This document shows, in pieces, positions 8,545-16,029 of a stretch of 64,000 nucleotides of DNA (position 1 is the first letter of the stretch; every line of letters starts with the position of its first letter). The notes below the pieces were generated by a model, which made no database searches, was not told where the DNA came from, and saw only the letters and a list, made by a program, of their open reading frames with translations. Source of the DNA: Psychrobacter phenylpyruvicus DSM 7000 = NBRC 102152 (GTDB taxonomy: Bacteria > Pseudomonadota > Gammaproteobacteria > Pseudomonadales > Moraxellaceae); the NCBI RefSeq assembly GCF_000685805.1, contig NZ_JMKP01000001.1, positions 1 through 64,000 on the forward strand, in the 5' to 3' direction. Made by a program: the position numbers and the translations under genes.

Positions 8545-8576
8545 AAAAAAAGACCGGAAGCTTTACGCCTCCAGTC
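8545..8576 (-). terminator. Rho-independent terminator after hisB
   Basis: Read on the minus strand, GACTGGAGGC pairs with GCTTCCGGTC (two G-U pairs) around a five-base loop, and seven T follow. It lies 63 bases past the hisB stop and upstream of hisH, implying that hisB and hisH are not a simple operon. Confidence 0.82.
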
Positions 8577-8638
8577 TCGATCTCTCACATTATAACTAGT
8601 TAGCTTTTTGCGAAGCAAATTACAAGTTACAAAACAAA

Positions 8639-9280
8639 TTACAGCGCTTCTTTGGTAGAAGGCAGTGTATTTAGCGCACGCTCATCGTATTCACATGCCA
8701 TACGTAATGCACGGGCAAAAGCCTTGAAAGTACACTCAATTTGGTGGTGGCTGTTTTTGCCTTTTAAGTTGTCTAAGTGTACGGTCATCCAAGCGTGGTT
8801 CACAAAACCAAAGAAGAATTCGCTAAATAAGTCCACATCAAAGCTGCCCACGTGTGAGCGGGTAAAAGGAATGTCCATGTGCAGACCTGGGCGACCAGAT
8901 ATGTCTACCACAGCACGGGTCAGTGACTCATCTAGTGGTGCGTAGAAGTGGCCATAACGGCGGATGCCCTTTTTGTCACCTAAGGCTTTAGCAAAGGCCT
9001 GACCCAGAGTAATTCCGGTATCTTCCACACTGTGGTGGTCATCAATATAAGTATCGCCTTTACAAGTGATGTCCAAATCAAAAAGTCCGTGACGTTTGAT
9101 TTGATCTAGCATGTGATCTAAAAAAGGCACACCAGTGTCAATTTTACCCTGACCTGTTCCATCTAGGTTGACAGTCACACTCACTTGAGTCTCAGCAGTA
9201 TTACGCTCTACGCTGGCAACACGATTAGGACGATTGGCTGGATTTGAATTTATTGCAGTAGTCATGGCAGTAAGGCTCAC
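8639..9280 (-). CDS. hisB: Imidazoleglycerol-phosphate dehydratase
   Basis: HisB removes water from imidazole glycerol phosphate, the sixth step of histidine synthesis. This is the monofunctional form of about 200 residues, without the histidinol-phosphatase domain found in E. coli. The manganese-binding His clusters are visible as [13 protein letters not shown] and [17 protein letters not shown], and [11 protein letters not shown] is also conserved. The frame begins at a GTG at 9280. An ATG five codons later (9265) is the alternative, and neither has a strong ribosome-binding site. The first 20 or so residues, before [11 protein letters not shown], form a nonconserved extension. It is divergent from the small GNAT-like gene. 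Confidence 0.95.
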   Translation of the reverse strand: MSLTAMTTAINSNPANRPNRVASVERNTAETQVSVTVNLDGTGQGKIDTGVPFLDHMLDQIKRHGLFDLDITCKGDTYIDDHHSVEDTGITLGQAFAKALGDKKGIRRYGHFYAPLDESLTRAVVDISGRPGLHMDIPFTRSHVGSFDVDLFSEFFFGFVNHAWMTVHLDNLKGKNSHHQIECTFKAFARALRMACEYDERALNTLPSTKEAL

Positions 9281-9542
9281 TAATAAATAATTGGCTCGTT
9301 AATAATTGGTAAGTTAATAAAAAAAACAATACCCGTTAACAGTCGCTAAATAGAGATAAAAACAACAAAAGTCACTTGATGATAGCAAAGGTAGTACTTT
9401 TAAGCCATATATGGCCCCTATAAACTCACATAGTTTGCTAAAATACTGCCATAAACTTAACTCAAGATCGTTTATTTAACCAAATTATTTATCCAAACTA
9501 TTCAATATCCAAAATCACCATTCAACCTCTGGGAAATTAAAT

Positions 9543-9974
9543 ATGCCATTAGAAGCCGTTGCCATTAACTCTTTTGATGCCCCTATTATGCGTGAGACCA
9601 CTCATGACGGTGAACTGCGTGAGCGTATTGCTAAGCTCTATAGCGCTGAAAATGCCAATATAGGGGAGTTAGGAGACAGCGAAGCGGTTCTGACTCTTTT
9701 TGAGACAGCTTTTAAACGCGGTGCTCTGATGTATGTGGGTATGTTTAATGACAAGCCCATTGCCGTTATTGGCTGCTTTGATGATGGTCAAACCGATACC
9801 AAGCGCCTGCAGTATTTAGCAATGCATCCTGAAAACGTTAATCGAGGCATCGATGCCAAGTTTATTAAAATGGTATACGATAAAGAAATTAAAAAAGGGG
9901 TTCGTCAATTTATGCCCGTTGACGAGCAAGTTCATAGAATTATGAGCGAGTATGAATTAATTCGGGTAAAATAG
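9543..9974 (+). CDS. Small GNAT-fold-like protein of unknown role (possibly PanZ/PanM-like)
   Basis: The 143-residue protein has two strands typical of the GNAT core (LMYVGMFNDKPIAVIGCFDD), followed by RLQYLAMHPENVNRGIDAKF and a final helix and strand. The motif after the central strand is NVNRGIDAKF rather than the classical Q/R-x-x-G-x-G/A. It may therefore bind acetyl-CoA without acetylating, as PanZ/PanM-type regulators of aspartate decarboxylase do. That comparison is tentative, and panD is not in the window. It is divergent from hisB, and tRNA-Phe follows downstream. Confidence 0.6.
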   Translation: MPLEAVAINSFDAPIMRETTHDGELRERIAKLYSAENANIGELGDSEAVLTLFETAFKRGALMYVGMFNDKPIAVIGCFDDGQTDTKRLQYLAMHPENVNRGIDAKFIKMVYDKEIKKGVRQFMPVDEQVHRIMSEYELIRVK

Positions 9975-10045
9975 GCTCTAAATCTAAATATCCGACCTTT
10001 TTTCATATCATTTTCAACTATTTTGATTTATTTTTACAAAAAGGG

Positions 10046-10074
10046 TTGACACGTCATCAAATATTTAGTTTAAT
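10046..10074 (+). promoter_or_regulatory. Promoter of tRNA-Phe
   Basis: A perfect TTGACA is followed 17 bases later by TTTAAT, 17 bases before the tRNA 5' end. A GC-containing stretch (AGCGACC) just after the -10 box fits a stable-RNA promoter. Confidence 0.75.
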
Positions 10075-10091
10075 AGCGACCTCATAAAGAC

Positions 10092-10167
10092 GGCTCGATA
10101 GCTCAGTTGGTAGAGCAAAGGATTGAAAATCCTTGTGTCGGCAGTTCGATTCTGCCTCGAGCCACCA
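10092..10167 (+). tRNA. tRNA-Phe (GAA)
   Basis: The 76-base gene folds as a complete cloverleaf. The acceptor stem GGCTCGA pairs with TCGAGCC. The D loop contains AGCTCAGTTGGTAGAGC, the anticodon loop is ATTGAAAAT with anticodon GAA, and the T loop is GTTCGATTC. The discriminator A and the 3' CCA are encoded. A sigma-70 promoter precedes it and a terminator follows about 34 bases later. Confidence 0.97.
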
Positions 10168-10200
10168 TCTTTATACCGAATATTGCTTAATAGCATAAAA

Positions 10201-10234
10201 AACCCTCAAGCTAAATTAGTTTGAGGGGTTTTTT
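10201..10234 (+). terminator. Rho-independent terminator after tRNA-Phe
   Basis: AACCCTCAA pairs with TTGAGGGGTT around an 11-base loop and runs into six T. Confidence 0.8.
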
Positions 10235-10510
10235 ATGCTTGTAATTTATTATGGTTATAATTTTTTATGGTTGCACCTTATCACCTAAGCCGGCTATGAG
10301 TGACAAAAACAGATTAACCCTTGTGTTAACTCACCTACCCGCCTTTTTGTTAATACCCACCCCTAGCAACCTCATCATTTAGCCCTTTGTTAGCACTCAG
10401 GTTACAGAGTCGGTATTTACTGCTGGCTTTTGGCAGCTATACTGTTTAAATGAGCCTCCTACTTTTGTTTGCAAATCTGCTATCTACAAAGCTGGAATGT
10501 GGATGTCGTT
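10235..10510. other. Gap between the tRNA terminator and the DUF4385 gene
   Basis: No gene is supported here. The frame of the downstream gene extends back to a TTG at 10469, but the conserved protein start argues against using it. Confidence 0.5.
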
Positions 10511-11011
10511 ATGCGTGAATTTGACTACAGCCTAGACTATAAATCGCTAAACTTACGCGAGCACCCAGAGCTATACCGCGTGGGCCGTGGTGAGCAAGGT
10601 GTGCTGTTGGTTGAGCCTTATAAATCCGAAATCCTACCACATTGGCGCTTTGCCACCCCTGATGTTGCTACCGAGAGCAGTGATAAAATCTATCAGATGT
10701 TCCTCGATTATTTAGACCAAGGTGATTTTGTGGGTGCCGATATGGCGCGCAAGTTCTTGCAAATGGGCTATACCCGTGCCCGCCGTTATGCCAATCATAA
10801 GGGCGGCAAGAAATACAAAGGCCCAGTTCCTGATGATAAAAAAGGTCAAAGTGGCGCGCACGGCCGAGAAGAGCTGCCTCGGGATGCAGAAGATCCGATC
10901 AAAGCCGAGTCGGCTAGAATATTTAAACAAAAATGGGATTTATGCCGAGCCAACGACACTTATCTTGAGATGAAAAAAGCACACCGAGAAAAATACAAAG
11001 ACATAGATTAA
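10511..11011 (+). CDS. DUF4385-family protein
   Basis: The 166-residue product starting MREFDYSLDYKS matches my recollection of the DUF4385 family: a short soluble protein with an early acidic/aromatic start, FATPDVA, ARKFLQMGYTRARRYANHKGG and a charged C-terminal helix ending KAHREKYKDID. Its function is not known. The frame can be extended upstream to a TTG at 10469, adding 14 residues unlike the family start, so the ATG at 10511 is preferred. It precedes gph by 51 bases on the same strand and may be cotranscribed with it. Confidence 0.75.
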   Translation: MREFDYSLDYKSLNLREHPELYRVGRGEQGVLLVEPYKSEILPHWRFATPDVATESSDKIYQMFLDYLDQGDFVGADMARKFLQMGYTRARRYANHKGGKKYKGPVPDDKKGQSGAHGREELPRDAEDPIKAESARIFKQKWDLCRANDTYLEMKKAHREKYKDID

Positions 11012-11062
11012 TTTACCCCTTATTTATAACTTTCTATATTTATAACCTTTTAGCTTTATGAG

Positions 11063-11761
11063 ATGACTATGACTGCTGTAAAAAAAGAATTACTTATTTT
11101 TGATCTTGATGGCACCTTAATCGACAGTGTGCCTGATTTGGCACAAGCCACAAACGATATGCTGAGCACATTAGGCAAATCCACCTATCCTATTGATACC
11201 ATTCGCAATTGGGTGGGTAATGGGTCACGCATGTTGGTAGAACGTGCGCTAGTGGGCTCGGTAGAGGTCGCAGAGGGTCAATTAAGCAAAGAGGAGGCTG
11301 ACCACGCTGAAAAGGTATTCTTCGATGCATATGCCAAAGTAAGTGGGGACAACACTGTTGCCTACCCTGATGTGACCGAGGGTCTAAAAAAACTAAAGCA
11401 AGCGGGCTTTACCCTAGCATTGATTACTAATAAACCTATCCAGTTTGTGCCAAAAATTCTACAGACTTTTGGCTGGAGCGAGCTATTTACTGAAGTGCTT
11501 GGTGGCGACAGCTTACCAGTTAAAAAACCAGATCCAGAGCCGCTACGTCATGTTTGCCGTACTTTACAGGTTGCTCCTGAGAATGCGGTGATGATTGGCG
11601 ACTCAAAAAATGATATTTTTGCCGGTCAAAACGCCAATATTGACACAATAGGCTTGTCTTACGGTTATAATTACGGCGAAGATATTCGTGAGCTAAAACC
11701 AACGGTAGCCTTTGATGACTTCCAGAGCTTGGTAGATTGGGTGATCACTGAATACACCTAG
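11063..11761 (+). CDS. gph: Phosphoglycolate phosphatase, HAD superfamily
   Basis: Gph hydrolyses 2-phosphoglycolate, which arises from repair of oxidised DNA ends. The 232 residues contain the HAD nucleophile motif FDLDGTLIDS near residues 13-22, motif II in ALITNKP, a Lys in the VKKPDPEP segment, and the acidic motif GDSKNDIFAGQNA. The small alpha-helical cap lies between motifs I and II. An alternative ATG lies two codons downstream. The methyltransferase gene follows after 61 bases, and the two are probably cotranscribed. Assignment to Gph rather than another HAD phosphatase rests on overall length and the conserved N-terminal motif. Confidence 0.85.
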   Translation: MTMTAVKKELLIFDLDGTLIDSVPDLAQATNDMLSTLGKSTYPIDTIRNWVGNGSRMLVERALVGSVEVAEGQLSKEEADHAEKVFFDAYAKVSGDNTVAYPDVTEGLKKLKQAGFTLALITNKPIQFVPKILQTFGWSELFTEVLGGDSLPVKKPDPEPLRHVCRTLQVAPENAVMIGDSKNDIFAGQNANIDTIGLSYGYNYGEDIRELKPTVAFDDFQSLVDWVITEYT

Positions 11762-11822
11762 TCATAAGTAGCTCAAAGGCTCTAACATGACTCCGCAACC
11801 CTATTAACCTTAAGGCAACTCC

Positions 11823-12431
11823 ATGACCCACACCCCTTCTGCTGATTTAATACAAAAAGCCAAACATTGGCGCGAAGACATTGCTTTTACCCAAGACGTA
11901 CTCGGCGCACCGATGCACTTCACCACCACTTGGGGCATCTTCTCTCCAGAGAAGCTGGATGCTGGCAGCTTGATGCTACTTGATCATGTGGACTTTCAAG
12001 TGGATGATGACTCAATTGACTTGGGGTGCGGTTATGGGGTGCTGGGTATGGCTGCAGCCAGAGAATGTCCTCAAGGCCAACACACCCTTATTGATAAAGA
12101 CTTCATGGCGGTGGAGTATGCGCGCCGTAACTGTGAAAAAAATGGCCTAACCAATGTGGACGTCCATTTATCGAATGGCTTTAATCATGTTGATCCCAAT
12201 AAAGACTTCAGTCTAGTGATGTCTAATCTGCCGGCCAAAGTGGGCAAAGAGCAGCATTATTTATACCTATTAGATGCTTATAGCAAAATGCGTAGCGGCG
12301 GCCGCTTTTATGTGGTGACCATTAACGGTCTACGTCAGTTTATGAAGCGCGCTTTCACTGAAGTTTTTGGTAATGCTGATAAAGTAAAACAAGGCAAAAC
12401 CTATACCATTACTCGCGCGATTAAAGAATAA
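11823..12431 (+). CDS. Class I SAM-dependent methyltransferase (RsmC-like MTS fold)
   Basis: The 202-residue protein has motif I as DLGCGYGVLGMAAA (about 66-79), an acidic ribose-binding residue in TLIDKDFMAVEYAR, and the motif IV position as SNLPAKVGKEQ. In RsmC/RlmG-type rRNA guanine N2-methyltransferases this last position normally reads NPPF, so the NLPA form is a variant. The start includes FTTTWGIFSPEKLDAGS, typical of the MTS family. The likely substrate is RNA, but the target cannot be named. It ends in a terminator shared with lptG. Confidence 0.78.
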   Translation: MTHTPSADLIQKAKHWREDIAFTQDVLGAPMHFTTTWGIFSPEKLDAGSLMLLDHVDFQVDDDSIDLGCGYGVLGMAAARECPQGQHTLIDKDFMAVEYARRNCEKNGLTNVDVHLSNGFNHVDPNKDFSLVMSNLPAKVGKEQHYLYLLDAYSKMRSGGRFYVVTINGLRQFMKRAFTEVFGNADKVKQGKTYTITRAIKE

Positions 12432-12470
12432 CCGCAACTGTCTCTACTTTTAGTTTGATTCAAGCCCATT

Positions 12471-12507
12471 AAAAAAGCCCCAACTTGGATGCAAGTCGGG
12501 GCTTTTA
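12471..12507. terminator. Bidirectional terminator between the methyltransferase gene and lptG
   Basis: GCCCCAACTT and AAGTCGGGGC form a stem with T/A runs on both sides. The pairing is complete on the minus strand (one G-U) and has one mismatch on the plus strand. Confidence 0.8.
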
Positions 12508-12574
12508 TTTTTGTTAGGCTTTTGTATTTATTATTAAATAAACAACAGCCGCTGTATTTAATTTAACCCTGAAT

Positions 12575-13921
12575 TTAACCCTGACGTTTAATTAAATAAA
12601 AGCCCAAGGCGGCACTGCCAATGATGGGCAATAACACCATCAATAACGGTGATGCGCCAGTGGCTAAGGCCACAAAGCTGGTTAAATCTTGGATATAGCT
12701 AAACAGCAAACCAAAAATTAAGGCCACCACAATACGCAGGCCTAAGCTATGCGTCCGCAGCGAGCCAAACACAAAGGAGCAGGCCACAATCACTAGCGAT
12801 AAAATAGCAAAAGGCGATAGCAATTTTTGCCAAAAAGCCACTTCATGTTCTAATGAGCGGGTGCCTTGCGAAGCATTAAAACGCTTATGGTCATACAACT
12901 GGGTCAGTGACAAATCTTCAGCACGACGGGTCAATAAATACACTGAGCTGGGGGATATCGGCAAATTAATCACATCATCTGCTTGATTTTGTTTGGATAC
13001 CAAAGGCTCATTATTTAACACAATTTCCTGTGACTGTCTGACATTACTCGAAAGCACCTTGCTCGATCCGGGATTGTTCTGTGCCTCAGACACAGCTTGT
13101 TTTGGAACTATCTCCTCGGCTTGGGTAATGGCCGCCCGCTCTGCCAGCTTCAAGGTAGTAACGTCCTCTAATTCCCACTGATAGTTAATAAGCTCTTTTT
13201 CTGCTTGCGTTAAATTTTTTAAGCCGGCTTGATTCTGCTCATTGGCCTTAGGCAGATAGATGCCGCTAGACGCTTTAGACACCGCCGTTAAGTTGTTGTT
13301 TTCATCCAAGTGCCAACGCTTTACTTTACCAATATTGCCATTGGCATCCGCGTAGTCGATATAGATAATGTTTTGACCCGTCCCCTCTTGCTGCGCATTT
13401 TCACCGACAGCAGGGGCTTTTTGTATGGTCCAATAACCATTAACCGAAGCGAGCAAAGCGGTATCAGGCTTGCGAATTTGGTTCGCTTTCAAATTAGACT
13501 CAGGCAGCACATACTGGTTAATCGCCAGAGCCAATATGACAAAGATAAAGGCCGGCTGTAACACCCAGCTGACAATACGGTTAATACTTAATCCTGCGGC
13601 CCTCATCACAATGAGTTCAGAGTTATTGGCCAATAGGCCCAGCCCCACCACAGCCCCTAATAAGGCACCTGTCGGAGTAAACTGCTCTAAAAAGTACGGC
13701 GATTTATAAAAAATATAGGTCAAGGCATCAAAGTAAGTGTAGCTCTCTGAGATGTCCTCTAACTCAGCCAAGTAAGCAAAGATGATCTGCAATGCCCACA
13801 AGCCTATTACCGCAAATAGCATGGCAAATAGGGCATTTTTTTTGACATAACGCGAGATAATTTTGCCAGATTTTACACCGGTTAATGTCGTCTTGGAGTC
13901 ACCAGACTTCATAAAACTCAT
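12575..13921 (-). CDS. lptG: LPS export ABC transporter permease LptG
   Basis: LptG pairs with LptF in the inner membrane and, driven by LptB, extracts lipopolysaccharide into the LptC-A-D bridge. Three N-terminal membrane helices (about 33-55, 78-97 and 118-140) contain NSELIVMRAAGLSINRIV, the coupling region. A periplasmic domain of about 200 residues and three C-terminal helices follow. At 448 residues it is much longer than the roughly 360 of E. coli LptG. The excess is a polar, Gln/Asn-rich stretch in the periplasmic domain (about 245-310). Its start overlaps the lptF stop by four bases (ATGA), so the two are translationally coupled. Confidence 0.95.
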   Translation of the reverse strand: MSFMKSGDSKTTLTGVKSGKIISRYVKKNALFAMLFAVIGLWALQIIFAYLAELEDISESYTYFDALTYIFYKSPYFLEQFTPTGALLGAVVGLGLLANNSELIVMRAAGLSINRIVSWVLQPAFIFVILALAINQYVLPESNLKANQIRKPDTALLASVNGYWTIQKAPAVGENAQQEGTGQNIIYIDYADANGNIGKVKRWHLDENNNLTAVSKASSGIYLPKANEQNQAGLKNLTQAEKELINYQWELEDVTTLKLAERAAITQAEEIVPKQAVSEAQNNPGSSKVLSSNVRQSQEIVLNNEPLVSKQNQADDVINLPISPSSVYLLTRRAEDLSLTQLYDHKRFNASQGTRSLEHEVAFWQKLLSPFAILSLVIVACSFVFGSLRTHSLGLRIVVALIFGLLFSYIQDLTSFVALATGASPLLMVLLPIIGSAALGFYLIKRQG

Positions 13922-15303
13922 GATCGGCCTCCATTATCAAAAGTGTTGTTAGGTTTAGAGGCCAGCTTGCGTTGACCCAGTCTAAAGCGCACTCGGTGAT
14001 TAATACGACTCGCCCAGTTCAGATACAGTGCCAGTAGCATAAAACTGATAATAGCCACAGGATAACTCCAAACTGAGAGAGAACCTTTGGTCACTGAGTT
14101 CTTCAGTGAAATAATAACCAAGGCACAACTGGCATAAATGATAATCGCCGGTAATAACCTTAACCAACGCCCTTGTCTAGGCCTAACTTGAGCTAGAGGG
14201 ACCGCCAACATTGGTGCCAAAATAATCAACCAAGGTAAAGATAAGCGATAGCCTAGCTCTGCTTGAGCCGCTATGATTTGTTGTTGATCTGGCTTTTGAG
14301 TAGTCACAGGTGCCGCCTCGTTAGAGTCTGCATTTAAATCAATGACTGGCGCTGCTTTACCTGTGGCGGCTTGCCACAATACTGGCAAAGTTTGAGTGGC
14401 GACATTGTCATCGGTGATGATGTCTTTTGGCGGCTGATTAATACTGATACGATAGCGCTCAAAACTGACTTGGTTATACACCAAGCTATCCGCTCCCACT
14501 TCATAACGTCGGCCTTGGAATAAATCTAGTTGGGTGCTATCTGCTTGATCGTTACCCACAACTTGTATTGCCCGTTTTGCTAATACAATTACATCCCGTT
14601 CAGCTTCACCACTATCGGTTTCTGCTGAAGCCACTGGCCTAGTCAATTCAGTGATGGTTCTATCAGCTTTGGGAGACAACTCAGGGGTTGCCGCTTGGCT
14701 ATCTTCTGTCTCATCGGTAGCGGTTTGATTATCGGCAGGCAAGTTAGGTTTCGCCCCCTCATTTTGTTCTCCGGTTTGCACCAGTATCACGTCTTGTAAT
14801 TCGGTACGGTCTTCGTTCATGCTACCCACATATAAGTGGTAGTCGTTACTGCTAATAAAAGACTGCGGCCGAATCAGATCAAAGGCACTGCTTAAAGACT
14901 GCTGCTGCCAGATATTGTCTGAGTTTCTAACCCCCCAAGGTTTGCCGTATAAAGACAGGCCTGCCTCCAAAACAAACAATAATAAAATAAAGGGAATCAT
15001 CAATCGGGCCAAGCGGCCTCGCGAGATACCGCTACTGTTTAACACTGCCATCTCTTGGTCCACATACAGTCGACCGAACACCAGCATCAAGCCAATAAAA
15101 AAGGACAGAGGTAACACCAACTCTAAGAAATAAGGCAGGTTATAGCCAATAATGGCAAACAACAAACCCACATCAAGGCGCCCTTCAGCAGCAATACCAA
15201 AGTAGCGGATCATTCTTCCACCCAGCAGCAATACTACCAAAAACCCCAACACCAAGGCGGTCGTTGAGGCAACTTGTCGGGTCATGTATCGGCGTAAAAT
15301 CAC
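13918..15303 (-). CDS. lptF: LPS export ABC transporter permease LptF
   Basis: LptF is the partner permease of LptG. It shows six predicted membrane helices with the coupling segment DQEMAVLNSSGISRGRLARL after the second. A large periplasmic domain carries an Asp/Glu/Thr-rich low-complexity insert (about residues 180-240), making the protein about 95 residues longer than E. coli LptF. No ATG precedes the conserved start. A GTG at 15303 gives an N-terminus (ILRRYMTRQV) that aligns with the usual family start. A TTG four codons upstream (15315) is the alternative, and neither has a clear ribosome-binding site. It is divergent from pepA, from which a gap of about 725 bases separates it. Confidence 0.93.
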   Translation of the reverse strand: MILRRYMTRQVASTTALVLGFLVVLLLGGRMIRYFGIAAEGRLDVGLLFAIIGYNLPYFLELVLPLSFFIGLMLVFGRLYVDQEMAVLNSSGISRGRLARLMIPFILLLFVLEAGLSLYGKPWGVRNSDNIWQQQSLSSAFDLIRPQSFISSNDYHLYVGSMNEDRTELQDVILVQTGEQNEGAKPNLPADNQTATDETEDSQAATPELSPKADRTITELTRPVASAETDSGEAERDVIVLAKRAIQVVGNDQADSTQLDLFQGRRYEVGADSLVYNQVSFERYRISINQPPKDIITDDNVATQTLPVLWQAATGKAAPVIDLNADSNEAAPVTTQKPDQQQIIAAQAELGYRLSLPWLIILAPMLAVPLAQVRPRQGRWLRLLPAIIIYASCALVIISLKNSVTKGSLSVWSYPVAIISFMLLALYLNWASRINHRVRFRLGQRKLASKPNNTFDNGGRS

Positions 15304-16029
15304 AGGCAAACTCAAATTATATTAGAGGAATAAAACAACGGCTTAACCCCGTACACAGCTATAAATAACAGCTATAAATAATAGGGCTAAACATAACGGG
15401 AAATATTATGACCGCCATTATTTCAGCAAATCATAAAGGATTATGCTAGAAATTAGGAAATATATTAGTCTTCATTAACAAAGCACATACATCAAAGGGT
15501 CATAGAGTATCGTTTGGCAATAAAACACTGACAACCAAGGCGTATTATAATCGTAATACCCATAGTGAGGGTAGTCGCTGTAATGGTTAGACTGAAATCT
15601 AGGCTATATCCAGAATAAGTCTAGACCAAATCTAAGAAAGTGACATTAAAAAGTAACATTAAATTAAAAAGTGACATTAAATAGTCAGTGGGCTTTGGAC
15701 CTTCAACAGAGCGTACAAAGTCTGGAGCACCCTGTCTATCCTAGCATGATTCTGACATTTTTAGAGTGGCAATATCGACCTAGCTGCCCATACTCTAGGG
15801 CAATATGTTAGACTATGCGATAGGCTCAATACCTATAGCGTGAGCCAAATAATTAGCCATTTCAGTTAGCCATTATTGGTTGATAGCCTTAATAAATTTA
15901 AAATTAAAATAACAGTAACACTTAGGGTCATGGCTAAAACTGCTTACCCAAGAGCACTTTTTAAAGCCCTGAGTCACTGTCTAAACATACTATAAAAACA
16001 AACTCATCACATAACACATAGGAATGATT
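15304..16029. other. Divergent intergenic region between lptF and pepA
   Basis: I find no supported gene in these 726 bases. They contain a 13-base tandem duplication (CAGCTATAAATAA, about 15347-15377) and three copies of a 14-base direct repeat at 15637-15681. The promoters of both flanking operons presumably lie here, but I could not place them confidently. Confidence 0.5.
15637..15681. repeat. Three 14-base direct repeats, AAAGTGACATTAAA type
   Basis: Units begin at 15637, 15650 and 15668. The first and third are identical and the middle one differs by one base (AAAGTAACATTAAA). Spacings are 13 and 18 bases. They may be an array of binding sites or a local slippage duplication. Confidence 0.5.

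Noticed and set aside
8848..8863. CACGTG in hisB as a parS site
   Set aside because: The flanking bases do not match TGTT/AACA.
8652..8945. Plus-strand frame antisense to hisB
   Set aside because: Opposite strand of a conserved enzyme; no ribosome-binding site or family features.
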